A stretch of DNA of 64,000 nucleotides from Cytophagales bacterium (GCA_013299045.1 JAAFJX010000009.1:1-64000); one strand, 5' to 3'. Positions 45,698-54,787 are shown, counted from the stretch's first letter. The notes: a model not told the origin generated them from the sequence alone. Translations and numbers: made by a program.

Positions 45698-45729
45698 ATA
45701 AAGCGGCCTTGCCGCTTTATGTTTTTTTT
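45698..45729 (+). terminator. Intrinsic terminator-like hairpin inside the 476-bp element
   Basis: A 10-bp perfect stem ATAAAGCGGC/GCCGCTTTAT with a 3-base loop is followed by G and T8. Confidence 0.75.
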
Positions 45730-45770
45730 GTTATTGAGTACGTCTATTGGCCTGTATTTTGCGTTAGAGA

Positions 45771-45843
45771 GGCGGCGGGTTTAGTGCGTAGCACCGAAGC
45801 GAAGCGAAGCCCAAAGACGAACGACCGCGAAGCGGGAACGCCC
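45771..45843 (+). other. GC-rich hairpin cluster, possible structured RNA
   Basis: It contains GTGC-GTA-GCAC (45784-45794), a CGAAG triplicate (about 45794-45809) and CCGC-GAA-GCGG (45825-45835) in an otherwise AT-rich non-coding stretch. No known RNA family was recognised. Confidence 0.35.
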
Positions 45844-46067
45844 AATAAATTGTACAAAAACAACAATACGTCAAAAAGTTAGATATAAGGAATTTGACAA
45901 AAAGTTATTTGAAAACGCGAGAAAATGGCCTCTACAAAAGTGAAAAGAGGGCAATTAGAACTTAAAAAACTCAAAAAGGGCTTTTTGACGACTCAAGAGA
46001 GGTTAATTTAAGAGCTTGCTTTCGTTCAAAAACCCCCGCAACTCTGCGGAAAGCACGGTTTGAATAA

Positions 46068-46277
46068 ATGACTAAATTGTTCTTAGCAGGATTTTATTCA
46101 TCATTTGCGCTAGAATTAATTTCAACAGTAGATTTTATCGTTTCGGAAAAGAACGTCAATACAGAAGAAAAGATTATCAGAGAATTAGAGCATTGGAATG
46201 TTAGAAAGAAAACCTTATTTACCAACCAAAAATTTATTCAAATAGCATTGAACAACATAAATGCACATCTAAACTAA
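46068..46277 (+). CDS. Small ORF, probable 3' remnant of a larger gene
   Basis: A 69-codon ORF reading LFLAGFYSSFALELISTVDF and HWNVRKKTLFTNQKFIQIAL. The composition looks like real protein, and the start lies directly behind the 476-bp element and a small GC hairpin. From memory it resembles the C-terminal tail of macrodomain (DarG-type) antitoxins, but I cannot verify this. It has no identifiable start region, so it is most likely the tail of a gene whose front was lost with the insertion. Confidence 0.35.
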   Translation: MTKLFLAGFYSSFALELISTVDFIVSEKNVNTEEKIIRELEHWNVRKKTLFTNQKFIQIALNNINAHLN

Positions 46278-46319
46278 AAAAAAGTCCGATTCGCCCCATA
46301 CTACATTTATTCAAGAAGG

Positions 46320-46455
46320 GCGGCTTCAGTTCTGCATCAAGGCAAAAAGTAGAGATAAAAAGCACCCCAAAATCATGAGGGTGTTCCTAAAGAAGAGTAA
46401 TCATATCAATCAATTGATGTGCTTGTTCTTATCCAGACTTTTTCAGGGACAACTA
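46320..46455 (+). repeat. Right-half fragment of the TAGTYGTCC repeat family
   Basis: GCTTCAGTTCTGCATCAAGG, AAAAAGTAGAGA and GGTGTTC align with the right half of the 58818-59287 element. It ends TTTTTCAGGGACAACTA, a family right end. Confidence 0.65.
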
Positions 46456-46462
46456 CACAGAC

Positions 46463-46516
46463 AAAAAAACGACCCATCTGGAGAGCTTTTTGCTTCGCCA
46501 AATGAATCGTTTTTTT
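46463..46516 (-). terminator. Probable terminator of the S8 peptidase gene
   Basis: A 10-bp A/T-flanked stem AAAAAAACGA/TCGTTTTTTT (46463-46472 with 46507-46516), 26 bases beyond the stop, with a long loop. Confidence 0.5.
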
Positions 46517-46542
46517 TTAGGTCTGAAAATATGCGGTTGTGC

Positions 46543-49500
46543 CTATTCTTTTACCACCTTGGTCGTGTAAATAGTCCCTTCGTTCATAATACGGACAGCA
46601 TACAAGCCCTTGGCCAGCTTGGCCAAATCCAAAGACACCACTTGCGCAACCCCGCTGGCTGCCAGTTCTTTGGTTTGCAAAGTGCGGCCTAGTTCATCAA
46701 TGAGTTCTATACGCACAGTCCCCCTCAAGTCCGTAGGCAGCGTAATGAAGAAGTCTTTTTGCGTAGGGTTGGGATAGAACTTAAAGCCCAGCTTTTCAGC
46801 TTCGTTGTCGTCCGTGCCCAAAACAGAGAGGACAAAGCGAATGCTGCCGCTTTCTGTTTCGCAACCGCCCGTCCCCCAAACGACTTTATAAGTGCCGTTT
46901 TGGGTAGGTGTAATGGTCGTTTTGCCCGTAAATTCAGGCAGTACGTCGCCGTTCAGCAACCAAGTAATTTCAGTGCTGATAGAACCGTCCGAAGCCTTAG
47001 CAGTCAGTTCATTAAAGCCAGAGCCAGTAATTTTGACGCTCGGAACAGCAATGCGCCTGATGGTTATTTCGTCGCTTGTGCCTGTGCAGCCCAAATTATT
47101 GATAAGCACCGTATAAACACCTGTTTTGTTGGTTTCAAGCGTGTTGCTGTTGGTAAGGGCTTCGCGTTTGCCGTCTCTGAGCCACTCGTAAGTAGCGCCG
47201 CTTATGCTCGGTGCGCTGAGTTCGGTTGTGCCATTGGGGCAAACCTCAGTGTTAGTCGCCGAAATTTCTATCTTGGCAGGGAGTGTGCCAAACTTAACTG
47301 TTGTTTCGGCCGTAGCAGAGCAGCCATTTTTGGTAACCAGTAACGTGTAAACACCCGATTCCGTAACAGGTAGGCTAGGGCCAGTACCCGCGAGCGCTGT
47401 GCCAGAGAACCATTCGTAGTTAGCGTCTTTCAGCAATTTAGCATTCAGAGAGCCGCCCGCACACAAAGTAGGCGTTGTACCTTCCAAAATACGGGCTTCA
47501 GGCTGGTAGTTCAACACCACACGCACGGCTTCGGATATAGAGCTACACCCATTCAAATTGGCGCTCATGGTATAAGAACCTGTTTGACTGGCTACGTAGT
47601 TCGGTATGCTCGTCGTGGCTATCTTAACGGTGTTTAGATACCAATCGTAAGTAGCGCCCGGCACTTCTTCGGCAGCCAAATTATAGCTGCTGGTGCAAGC
47701 GAATTGCGTAGGCAAGCCCATCAGTTTAGAGGTAGGCAAGGGTTTCACTAAAACCGTAACAGCGGTGCGCGGTGCGCTTTCAAAACCTTGCCCCTTGGCC
47801 GTTACGTAGAAGCGCTTTTCGGCAGTCAGTGGGCTAGTCGTAAAAAGCCCTTTTGTTATGGTAGCACCGCTTACATCTACCAAAGGATTGATTGCTGTTT
47901 CGGACTCGTACCAGTAAAATTCACCAGAGAGATGTGTTCCTTTTACTTCAATTTGGCCACTTGCATTCAAACAAGCATCTCTGACCGACACCAAAGTAGG
48001 TGCATTGGGGTAGGTAAAACCAATGGCCTCGTCTGATGTCTGATAGACCTCGCCTACATAAGGGCGCACAAAGTACACATAGCGCGTATCGGGCTGCAAA
48101 CCAGTATCTACAAAGTTCATTTCACCTGAGCCAGCCGGAACGGTGGTCAGTAACCCAAACTCGAAGCCATTGGCCGTAGAGCGATATATGCGGTAGCCGC
48201 TTTCGTTAGGGGTCATGTCGTACCAGCGCAAATCAATAGATGTTGTATTGATACCAACTGCCTTAATCCAAAGCGGAGGCGTAAGGCTGATGGCTGGTGC
48301 GCCTGCACTACCACTTGCCCCTGTCCCTGTGGTAAAGCGCCAGTCCGTAGGCATCTGTATTTGGGTAAACGCATTGCCTGCGGCATCTTGCAAAGAGCCT
48401 GGTGCAAAAATGATGTAATACACTGTGCTTGGTAGTAAGTCGGCAGTAGGGTTCAAGACCAAAATGCCGCCTGAGAAGCCAGCTAAAGGGAACGTTTGAA
48501 CCAGAACACCCGCAGCCGTAAAGATAGAGACCGTTCCGCCAGCAGTGCCAAGCACGGTTTCGCTAAACGTAATGCTACAATCGGTATCCAGAGCCACGCC
48601 CACTGCACCGTTTGTAGGGCTTAGTGCCACAAAAACGGGTGGTGTTACGTCTGAAGGAGCCACTGTAGTAAACGACCACGTACCAGCCGTGTAGTTAATG
48701 CCACAAACGTTGCGTATGGCTGCAGCCGCTATACTTACGGAATAGGTTTTGCTAAAAGCCAAATCTGCTGTGGGATTGATAGTCAGCACATTGCCAGCAA
48801 TCGTAACTTGCGAACTCGTTACTGGGATGACAATAGGCGTTACGCCGTCTGTAATGGTGATGTTACCAATGCCAGCGCTGATTTCTTGGTCAAAAGTCAT
48901 CATAAGGTTTGCACCAACCGCCACACCAGTAGCTCCGTTTGTAGGACTCAAAGATACCAAGCTAGGCGCATTGCTAGAGCATATCTTGACATCATCTACG
49001 GCAAGGCCAGTGCCCCAACTGCCGTCGTCGTCATGATGAAAAGCTACCCAGACTTGTGGAGCACCATCATAGGCAGAAAGACTGATATTGATATTCTGCC
49101 AAGTAGCGTCTACACCAGTCAAGGTATAGACAGTAGTCCAAGGCCCTGAGGCGCTTGTAGTACTCACCTTCACGAAAGCCTGCGAGCCAAAGTTATCATT
49201 GGGATAAACCGCCTGAAAGTTCAAACCTACGCCAACGTGCCCACTAAAGTTCAAGCGTGGCGTTATGAGAAAGTCAGCGGCCATGTTGCAGTCGCAGGCA
49301 TCATCGTTTGAGGAGGCATACTGGGTGTGTGGCGGAATGCTAAAAGAACCGCTGCTGTTGCTTGGGCTATAAATGAAACCATCAGAGCCAGCATTTTGTG
49401 TGCGTGTCCAGCAAGGGGCTGGGTTAGGGTTTTCAAAGTCTTCGTAGAGCGGTAAATTAACAGCCGATTTTACCTCGTAGCCAGTAACGGTATTATTGGA

Positions 49501-52275
49501 GGCTACTACATCGCCAGGAAAAGCCACCGCCGCGTCCAAGAAATAAGTGCCTGGTGCAGGAAAGCTTGCCAAAGTTGTAAAGGTGTAGTTTACAAAACCA
49601 CCCGATGCTAAGGGCGCTGCCAAAACCATGTTTTCAGAAACTGTAACGCCTCGTGTGTAGCTGACGGGAATAATGGTGCCAGTGGGGAGCGTTGCGCAAG
49701 CATTGCTCTTCAAACGAATGGTTACGGCTTGTGTACCTGGAGCGGCAAAGTCGCAGGTGGGGCTTAAAATAGCGACCATTTGCATATCGTTGGCAGCAAG
49801 TACAATATTAACGTTTATGGCATTAGAACGTATACTCACAGCGCCTGTTCCGGCGTGTTTGGCCACCACTGCAAACCAATGGCTTCCTAGCGCAAGGCCA
49901 GTGGCACTATAGCTGGCTACGGCAGTATTGGCTACAAAATCGTAGTTGCCGGTTGTCGTGTTCAGCTTCAATACATCATAAGAAGTGGCGCTTGTTACGG
50001 CAGTCCAAGTCAAATTGGCTGTACCACAACCTGTAACAGCAGCCAAGCCAGTAGGGCGACGAAGCAGGGAAAATACCGCGTCGCTCTGGTCGCTGAGTGC
50101 GCCACTCGTAACGCGAATAAGGGCTTGATTGCTAATAGTGCCAGGAGTTGTCCAGCTGAAAGAGCGTGCCGTTGAGGCTAAAGAAGAACTCAGGGTAGTC
50201 CATGTTGCGCCATTGTTGAGAGAGAACTCAAGTGTCTGTGTACCTGCTATGCCCAAACCGTCCCAGTTTACGGTATAGTTTGTGCCTGTTTCCAATTGCT
50301 CGCCGCCTATCGGATAAGTAACACGAATATAGGGCTGGTCTATGCTCCAGGTTAAAGCATAAGACTGCGGGCCTGTTGGTACGCTTGTTCCTGCAACGTT
50401 AATGGTATAGTCGCCAGCAGGTGGATTATTAATAGTAACCTGCTCCATGTTGTTGAGATTATCCACCCCGCGTACTGCCGTAGCAGAGGGAACGGCTGGG
50501 TCCAGAATCCAAGGATTAAACACGGCACTCGCTGGGTCAGTAACAGTGAGGTTCAGGTTATTGACAAGGGCTGGCGCAGCGCTGACTGCTGCGGCAGGGT
50601 CGCGCCAAACAATCATAACACGCAACTGGCTTGTTCCAGCCGGCACGGTTATCGTTTTGTTGTAAGAGCCACCTCCTGAAATCATGTTTTCTTCATAACG
50701 GTTTTCTTCCATAGCCTTGATGGTATTCAAAGCATTGATTCTGCCATAGCCAAAGCGGTAGTCGGGGCCAGCATTGCCAAAATCTTGTGCATTATTAAGC
50801 AGGGTTGCTTTTATCAAAGCATTTTGAGGGAAGGTAACTCCGCCGCCTTTTACGTTTTTGTACCACTCATATATTTGAGCAATAGTGCCTGAGACACCAG
50901 GTGTGGACATAGACGTGCCGCTCATGCTGCCGTAATTGTTGCCTGGTGTTGTGGAATTAACGTTTTCGCCGATTCCGCAAATTTCTGGTTTAATACGGCC
51001 ATCAGAAACTGGGCCAAAGCTGCTAAAACCCGTCATACCGTCCGCACTATTCAATGCACCTACGCCAATGCAGTTTTTGGATATTTCCCAGCCGCTCGTG
51101 ATGCTTCGGAAACCACCCGCCACGCAGCCAGCGCCTTGTGAGTTGCCTATGGCCCATTGCGCGGACATAAAAGGGTAGTCGTTGCAAAACATATCTACGA
51201 ATCGTGCATCTGCATCATACACGCCTGGCGTAGGGCAACCAAAGAAGCCGTTCCCCCACGAGTTGGTGGTAATCTCAAAGCGGTCAGATGGATTCAGCAT
51301 GGCATTGCTCATTTCAAGGTTTGTGTCGCCATCAAAATCCCATGAATAAAGTTTAGCTTTAGGGGCCATGCCCATACGCAAAGGGTTGAGCAAACCAGCT
51401 CCTGCTGTTGTGCCTCCTACGTGAGTTGCGTGGTCGTTTGGTGAGCCTTCTTTAACAAACAGTCGGCTAGTAAAATCCAGATGTGAATCTACACAGCCGC
51501 CGTCCCACTCGCCAACCGTAACACCCGCACCAGTAAGACCGTAAGTGGCTGCTGAATAAACTGCAGCTGAACGGTGGTTGCCTCTTTCTACAAAATTGTA
51601 GGCCACTTTAGGGCGAGAGGTAAGGTCTGCATACTGCACCCAAGCCAGTTCTACAACATCATCGGCTTTGTGTAAAGGCACTCTAAATTCTATGGTGCCA
51701 TAGAGGGGTTCATTTCGTATGAATCGACCGCCAAGTGCATAAACATCAGCCTCTATGTCTTTGCGGCTGTAAGCCCCCCAAATGTCTACGCGCAAATCTA
51801 CATAACCAGGTTTACTATTGGTTGCAAAAGAGGCAAAAGGGCGGGTTTGGAAGACTTCGCTGGTCTTTTCGCCAAAAACAGGGCTATAAATAGCACTTAC
51901 TCCGTATTTTTTGAGGGAAGCCCAATTGATAGGAGCACTGACCTGTGCATAATAGGCATTGGTAGGCATATAGTCCAGAAGCCTAATACCAGCGCCCAGC
52001 ATACCGTGGCGTTCTGCATCAGAAGGTAACTTTACAAATTGCAAAAGGACGTGGTAAGCTCCTTTAAAGAGGGTTCTTGCGGGCAGCGTTCCGCTCTGTT
52101 CAAGGTTTTCCAAATTGGGCAATAGTGGGCGCTTTCCGTTCTTGAAGAGCAAGTCATCGCCCTGTGCATGGGCCTTCAGACTAAGCCCCAAAAACGCAAG
52201 GAGCGTAAGCAAAGCGAGGGCATTTGGCCTCAGAGATGCTTTAAAGCGGTTTTTTGTTATGGAATAGAGTGACAT
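46543..52275 (-). CDS. Subtilisin-like (S8) serine protease, giant T9SS type A cargo
   Basis: The 1910-residue secreted protein has a signal peptide ending LKAHAQ and a pro-region to about residue 240. The S8 domain carries the catalytic triad Asp258 (GEWDGG), His282 (HATHVGG) and Ser455 (GTSMSTPG), and the oxyanion Asn lies in TTNSWGNG. Further along come a P-domain-like beta-sandwich, an Ig/Fn3 region, a MAM/jelly-roll-like module (about 960-1090), two Big_5/SbsA-type Ig domains (LSPTNGATGVAV and LSPTNGAVGVAL), an Fn3 domain and Cys-containing Ig-like repeats. The final ~80 residues (FYPNPTQKDF...KGLYAVRIM) are a T9SS type A sorting domain. It probably degrades extracellular protein at the cell surface. 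It is the longest gene in the window. Confidence 0.93.
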   Translation of the reverse strand: MSLYSITKNRFKASLRPNALALLTLLAFLGLSLKAHAQGDDLLFKNGKRPLLPNLENLEQSGTLPARTLFKGAYHVLLQFVKLPSDAERHGMLGAGIRLLDYMPTNAYYAQVSAPINWASLKKYGVSAIYSPVFGEKTSEVFQTRPFASFATNSKPGYVDLRVDIWGAYSRKDIEADVYALGGRFIRNEPLYGTIEFRVPLHKADDVVELAWVQYADLTSRPKVAYNFVERGNHRSAAVYSAATYGLTGAGVTVGEWDGGCVDSHLDFTSRLFVKEGSPNDHATHVGGTTAGAGLLNPLRMGMAPKAKLYSWDFDGDTNLEMSNAMLNPSDRFEITTNSWGNGFFGCPTPGVYDADARFVDMFCNDYPFMSAQWAIGNSQGAGCVAGGFRSITSGWEISKNCIGVGALNSADGMTGFSSFGPVSDGRIKPEICGIGENVNSTTPGNNYGSMSGTSMSTPGVSGTIAQIYEWYKNVKGGGVTFPQNALIKATLLNNAQDFGNAGPDYRFGYGRINALNTIKAMEENRYEENMISGGGSYNKTITVPAGTSQLRVMIVWRDPAAAVSAAPALVNNLNLTVTDPASAVFNPWILDPAVPSATAVRGVDNLNNMEQVTINNPPAGDYTINVAGTSVPTGPQSYALTWSIDQPYIRVTYPIGGEQLETGTNYTVNWDGLGIAGTQTLEFSLNNGATWTTLSSSLASTARSFSWTTPGTISNQALIRVTSGALSDQSDAVFSLLRRPTGLAAVTGCGTANLTWTAVTSATSYDVLKLNTTTGNYDFVANTAVASYSATGLALGSHWFAVVAKHAGTGAVSIRSNAINVNIVLAANDMQMVAILSPTCDFAAPGTQAVTIRLKSNACATLPTGTIIPVSYTRGVTVSENMVLAAPLASGGFVNYTFTTLASFPAPGTYFLDAAVAFPGDVVASNNTVTGYEVKSAVNLPLYEDFENPNPAPCWTRTQNAGSDGFIYSPSNSSGSFSIPPHTQYASSNDDACDCNMAADFLITPRLNFSGHVGVGLNFQAVYPNDNFGSQAFVKVSTTSASGPWTTVYTLTGVDATWQNINISLSAYDGAPQVWVAFHHDDDGSWGTGLAVDDVKICSSNAPSLVSLSPTNGATGVAVGANLMMTFDQEISAGIGNITITDGVTPIVIPVTSSQVTIAGNVLTINPTADLAFSKTYSVSIAAAAIRNVCGINYTAGTWSFTTVAPSDVTPPVFVALSPTNGAVGVALDTDCSITFSETVLGTAGGTVSIFTAAGVLVQTFPLAGFSGGILVLNPTADLLPSTVYYIIFAPGSLQDAAGNAFTQIQMPTDWRFTTGTGASGSAGAPAISLTPPLWIKAVGINTTSIDLRWYDMTPNESGYRIYRSTANGFEFGLLTTVPAGSGEMNFVDTGLQPDTRYVYFVRPYVGEVYQTSDEAIGFTYPNAPTLVSVRDACLNASGQIEVKGTHLSGEFYWYESETAINPLVDVSGATITKGLFTTSPLTAEKRFYVTAKGQGFESAPRTAVTVLVKPLPTSKLMGLPTQFACTSSYNLAAEEVPGATYDWYLNTVKIATTSIPNYVASQTGSYTMSANLNGCSSISEAVRVVLNYQPEARILEGTTPTLCAGGSLNAKLLKDANYEWFSGTALAGTGPSLPVTESGVYTLLVTKNGCSATAETTVKFGTLPAKIEISATNTEVCPNGTTELSAPSISGATYEWLRDGKREALTNSNTLETNKTGVYTVLINNLGCTGTSDEITIRRIAVPSVKITGSGFNELTAKASDGSISTEITWLLNGDVLPEFTGKTTITPTQNGTYKVVWGTGGCETESGSIRFVLSVLGTDDNEAEKLGFKFYPNPTQKDFFITLPTDLRGTVRIELIDELGRTLQTKELAASGVAQVVSLDLAKLAKGLYAVRIMNEGTIYTTKVVKE

Positions 52276-52304
52276 AGTAGGGTTGATTGATAAATTTTTG
52301 CGCT

Positions 52305-52312
52305 CAAATATA
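52305..52312 (-). promoter_or_regulatory. Bacteroidota -7 element (TATATTTG)
   Basis: Minus-strand TAnnTTTG, 30 bases upstream of the S8 protease ATG. Confidence 0.6.
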
Positions 52313-52345
52313 ATTAAAGAATTAATTAAAATATAAACATTCTAA

Positions 52346-52362
52346 TTTTTTTTTATACAAAA
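52346..52362 (-). promoter_or_regulatory. Recurrent TTTTGTATAAAAAAA motif
   Basis: Minus-strand copy of the T/A-tract motif, about 34 bases upstream of the -7 element of the S8 protease gene. Confidence 0.3.
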
Positions 52363-52410
52363 CAAATAAAAGTAATAATCTAAAATAACGATATTTTTTT
52401 GTTACTAAAA

Positions 52411-52455
52411 AGGAAATAGCCTGTTAAAATAAATCATTTTAACAGGCTATTTCCT
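52411..52455 (-). terminator. Intrinsic terminator of rplU-rpmA
   Basis: A perfect 20-bp stem (52411-52430 with 52436-52455) with a 5-base loop, 22 bases beyond the rpmA stop. It is the longest perfect hairpin I found in the window. Confidence 0.85.
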
Positions 52456-52476
52456 TTGTGCAAGGCTTATCAATGA

Positions 52477-52737
52477 CTAAGACTCGTAGGGGACAACACT
52501 GATAAAAGTGCGGCCTAAAAAGCCTTTTTTGAACTCTACTTTGCCGTCAATAAGGGCAAAAATAGTATGGTCTTTGCCTAAACCAACGTTTTTGCCAGGG
52601 TGGCAACTAGTGCCGCGCTGACGCAAAATGATATTGCCAGCTTTAGCGTTCTGACCGCCAAAAATTTTAACTCCAAGACGCTTACTTTCTGATTCGCGCC
52701 CGTTTTTGGTACTACCTACACCTTTTTTGTGTGCCAT
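52477..52737 (-). CDS. rpmA: 50S ribosomal protein L27
   Basis: The 86-residue ribosomal protein has its N-terminal tail near the peptidyl-transferase centre. Landmarks are [30 protein letters not shown] and [20 protein letters not shown], with no Firmicutes-type cleavable N-terminal extension. It is 45 bases downstream of rplU and shares its transcript. Confidence 0.98.
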   Translation of the reverse strand: MAHKKGVGSTKNGRESESKRLGVKIFGGQNAKAGNIILRQRGTSCHPGKNVGLGKDHTIFALIDGKVEFKKGFLGRTFISVVPYES

Positions 52738-52782
52738 GGTACTTATTTTTTTTTTATGGGTTAGAAATAAGAAAAGAGCGGA

Positions 52783-53094
52783 TTAACCGATAATGGCATC
52801 AATATGAACCTTTGTGAGGCACTGACGGTGGCCGTTCAGTTTTTGATAGCCCTTACGGCGTTTCTTTTTGAAGACAATCACTTTGTCATCGCGGAGATGC
52901 TCCAAAATTTTGCCTTCCACTTTAGCACCGGATACGGTAGGCTCTCCTACTCTGACAGCGCCGCCGTTATCTATCAAAAGCACCTTGTCAAAAGAAACGT
53001 TGTCGCCTTCGTTTCCTGGGAGTTGGTGTGTGTAGATGAAGCGGTCTTTTTCTACTTTAAATTGCTGTCCGGCAATTTCTACAATGGCGTACAT
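52783..53094 (-). CDS. rplU: 50S ribosomal protein L21
   Basis: The 103-residue ribosomal protein binds 23S rRNA domain VI with L20. It starts MYAIVEIAGQQFKVEKDRFI and ends in the basic KKKRRKGYQKLNGHRQ segment conserved in L21. It is first in the two-gene rplU-rpmA operon with its own -7 element. Confidence 0.98.
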   Translation of the reverse strand: MYAIVEIAGQQFKVEKDRFIYTHQLPGNEGDNVSFDKVLLIDNGGAVRVGEPTVSGAKVEGKILEHLRDDKVIVFKKKRRKGYQKLNGHRQCLTKVHIDAIIG

Positions 53095-53151
53095 ATACTT
53101 AAAATTAAACCGTGAAATAACGTTTGCTTACAAATAGCTCACAAACGGCTG

Positions 53152-53159
53152 CAAAATTA
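53152..53159 (-). promoter_or_regulatory. Bacteroidota -7 element (TAATTTTG) of rplU-rpmA
   Basis: Minus-strand TAnnTTTG, 58 bases upstream of rplU. Confidence 0.55.
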
Positions 53160-53257
53160 CTATTTTGTTTTAAAAAGCCAAACATTTTGTTTGATATTTT
53201 TAGCACTTCCGCATGAAAAAAACGTCACAAAGTTTTAAAATTTTATAACGAGTTGTT

Positions 53258-53295
53258 TAGTCTTCCTTTAAAAAGGCTGTATAGGCATATCTAAT
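53258..53295 (+). repeat. Solitary left end of the repeat family
   Basis: TAGTCTTCCTTTAAAAAG is an additional left end immediately before the one at 53296, giving nested ends. Confidence 0.5.
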
Positions 53296-53447
53296 TAGTC
53301 GTCCCTTAAAAAACCTCTAAGGTATTCGTTATCAATAAATTATTATTTAATTTGTTTGAAAAAATCTGCTAGGTTTAGGATATTTGCCTTGTAAACCTTG
53401 CAAATAATCGTGATGATTGCAAGCAGAAAACCAAATGGCTTGTTCTT

Positions 53448-53753
53448 TTGTTTTTTGGATACGCTCAACCCCAAATACCTGCTCTATCTCTTGCCAGCAA
53501 GATAGACTGGACGGTTTTTGAAACGGAATTTGCCCCTTTGATAACCACAATCCGGGCAAAACCCATTCGCTTCATGGTGGGCTTGCTGAGTTCAAACATC
53601 TTCGTAATGTATCCGATGAAAGCGTGCTTACAGAGATGTTTATTCCTAAAAATCAAGTACTTATTACCAGAAAAAAAACTCTGTGAGGCGCATAAAAAAA
53701 GAGCAGATATAGAAGCTGTCATACGGAAAGCATCTTTTTGGCGCGTGTTCTAA
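53448..53753 (+). pseudogene. IS5/IS1182-type transposase remnant
   Basis: Frame 53448 gives SLASKIDWTVFETEFAPL and AKPIRFMVGLL, matching the N-terminal domain of IS5/IS1182-like transposases. A frameshift leads to FKHLRNVSDESVL, the continuation of the same domain. A third piece, AHKKRADIEAVI, resembles the C-terminal catalytic region and ends FWRVF-stop. Most of the catalytic core is deleted. The last codons and 3' flank (53737-53781) reappear at 56228-56271. Confidence 0.7.
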
Positions 53754-53834
53754 AAAATTATTCCCGCATTGCAAAGCGTTTCATAAATATCCAATATATT
53801 TATGTTTCTTAAATCTGAGTTATTCAGGAAGACT
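53735..53834 (+). repeat. Right end of IS remnant, diverged copy
   Basis: The sequence from TTTTTGGCGCGTGTTCTAAA to TTATTCAGGAAGACT matches the 56228-56330 right end in its first ~48 bases and is diverged at the terminus. Confidence 0.55.
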
Positions 53835-53837
53835 CGT

Positions 53838-54613
53838 TACTAATCATTCCTCTAATGAAGCAATTTGTTGATATACGCGCTTTTGATTTAAAACAATGGG
53901 CTATCTTGGCCTCATTACTTGCGTTATCGGTTTGCTTTCATGTCTTCACGCATGAGTTGGGGCATTTTGCCTTCGCTCATGCGTTCGGTTGCAAAAAGAT
54001 TATTTTGCATCACGTGAGCGTAGAGACGGGCGATTATCCCAGTACAAAACGGCTCGACAGTCTTGGTGAAGTGTTGTCGGCTGTCCCTTTTGAAAAAATG
54101 GAAGAACACCCCGTCTATCCAGAGTTTTCTAAAGAGGTGGTTCATCAGTTATATGTCCCTAGTTTCTGGATTTTTTCTGGCGGACAACTCGTTAATCTGC
54201 TTATAGGGCTTGTTGCGGCGGTACTCTTGGGTAAAAGAGGCTCTATTGACATTCTGGGCAGTTTCTATCAGAAGTTAAAATTTGCGCTCGCAATGGCTTT
54301 GCCACAATTTTTAGCAGATTTTCTTTCTGTATTACTTCTTTTTCTAAAGAACAAGCCCACAAAGCACAAAGGCGATAGCATGAATATGGGCTATTATTTC
54401 CGTCATATTTTTTTTGAAGAGCAAACATACTGGGACTATTTTTTTGTTGGTCTTGCGGGTGTTATTGGTCTTGCGGGTCTATATTATCTTTTTTGGTATC
54501 TTTTGAAGCCAACAGAAAGGGCAACTGTTTGGGCAGCAGCGCTCGTCGGAATCCCTTTAGGTGCTTATCTTTGGCAGGGGCCGCTGGGCAAGTTCTTGTT
54601 GCCATAGTTTGGA
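53838..54613 (+). repeat. 776-bp direct repeat, copy 1
   Basis: Identical by eye to 55452-56227 (offset 1614). It begins with the last Tyr codon plus stop of the lipoprotein gene (TACTAATCATTCC) and ends GTTTGGA just after the protease stop. Confidence 0.9.
53855..54607 (+). CDS. M50-like membrane zinc metalloprotease, copy 1
   Basis: The 250-residue polytopic protein has a first hydrophobic helix (about residues 15-31) running into H33-E34-L-G-H37, the HExxH zinc motif seen in site-2-protease (M50) enzymes. Further helices lie at about 104-125 (FWIFSGGQLVNLLIGLVAAV), 145-167 (with Asp near 156, FLADFLSVL, a possible third metal ligand), 198-220 and 225-243. The loop SGGQLVN resembles the conserved Gly/Asn loop of M50, but the classical NPDG motif is absent, so activity is inferred, not shown. 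The product is identical to that of the gene at 55469. A 1.6-kb unit with a lipoprotein gene separates the copies. Confidence 0.65.
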   Translation: MKQFVDIRAFDLKQWAILASLLALSVCFHVFTHELGHFAFAHAFGCKKIILHHVSVETGDYPSTKRLDSLGEVLSAVPFEKMEEHPVYPEFSKEVVHQLYVPSFWIFSGGQLVNLLIGLVAAVLLGKRGSIDILGSFYQKLKFALAMALPQFLADFLSVLLLFLKNKPTKHKGDSMNMGYYFRHIFFEEQTYWDYFFVGLAGVIGLAGLYYLFWYLLKPTERATVWAAALVGIPLGAYLWQGPLGKFLLP

Positions 54614-54787
54614 ACAAGATACCCTTAAAATAGTTTTTTACTAAGCAAAGGCTGGCAGCTATTAGAAATTTTATTGTTATGCAATAAATCTACTTTTTTC
54701 TCGTTTTAGGGGTGTACTCCCTTTTTGTTATTTAAACTTTTGGTTGTACATTAAATAAACCTTTGTTTTCTTAAATTCTTTAGCATT
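54614..54787. other. Spacer between protease copy 1 and lipoprotein gene
   Basis: 174 AT-rich bases that presumably carry the lipoprotein gene's promoter. No exact TAnnTTTG was seen. Confidence 0.35.

Larger units (their letters stand above)
45541..46016. mobile_element. 476-bp non-coding element with ~20-bp terminal inverted repeats
   Basis: The left end AGCTCTTAATTAACCTCTCT (45541-45560) and the right end 45996-46016 are inverted copies differing by one inserted base. Inside are four 11-bp tandem units (45636-45679), an intrinsic terminator hairpin (45698-45729) and an unusually GC-rich patch with small hairpins (about 45771-45843). There is no ORF of note. The left end sits exactly where the GxxExxY homology stops, so it looks like an insertion, followed by loss of the gene's 3' half. 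Confidence 0.65.

Noticed and set aside
46759-47343. 194-codon plus-strand ORF antisense to the S8 protease gene
   Set aside because: Fully within the type A sorting and Ig-like coding region, with no independent signals.
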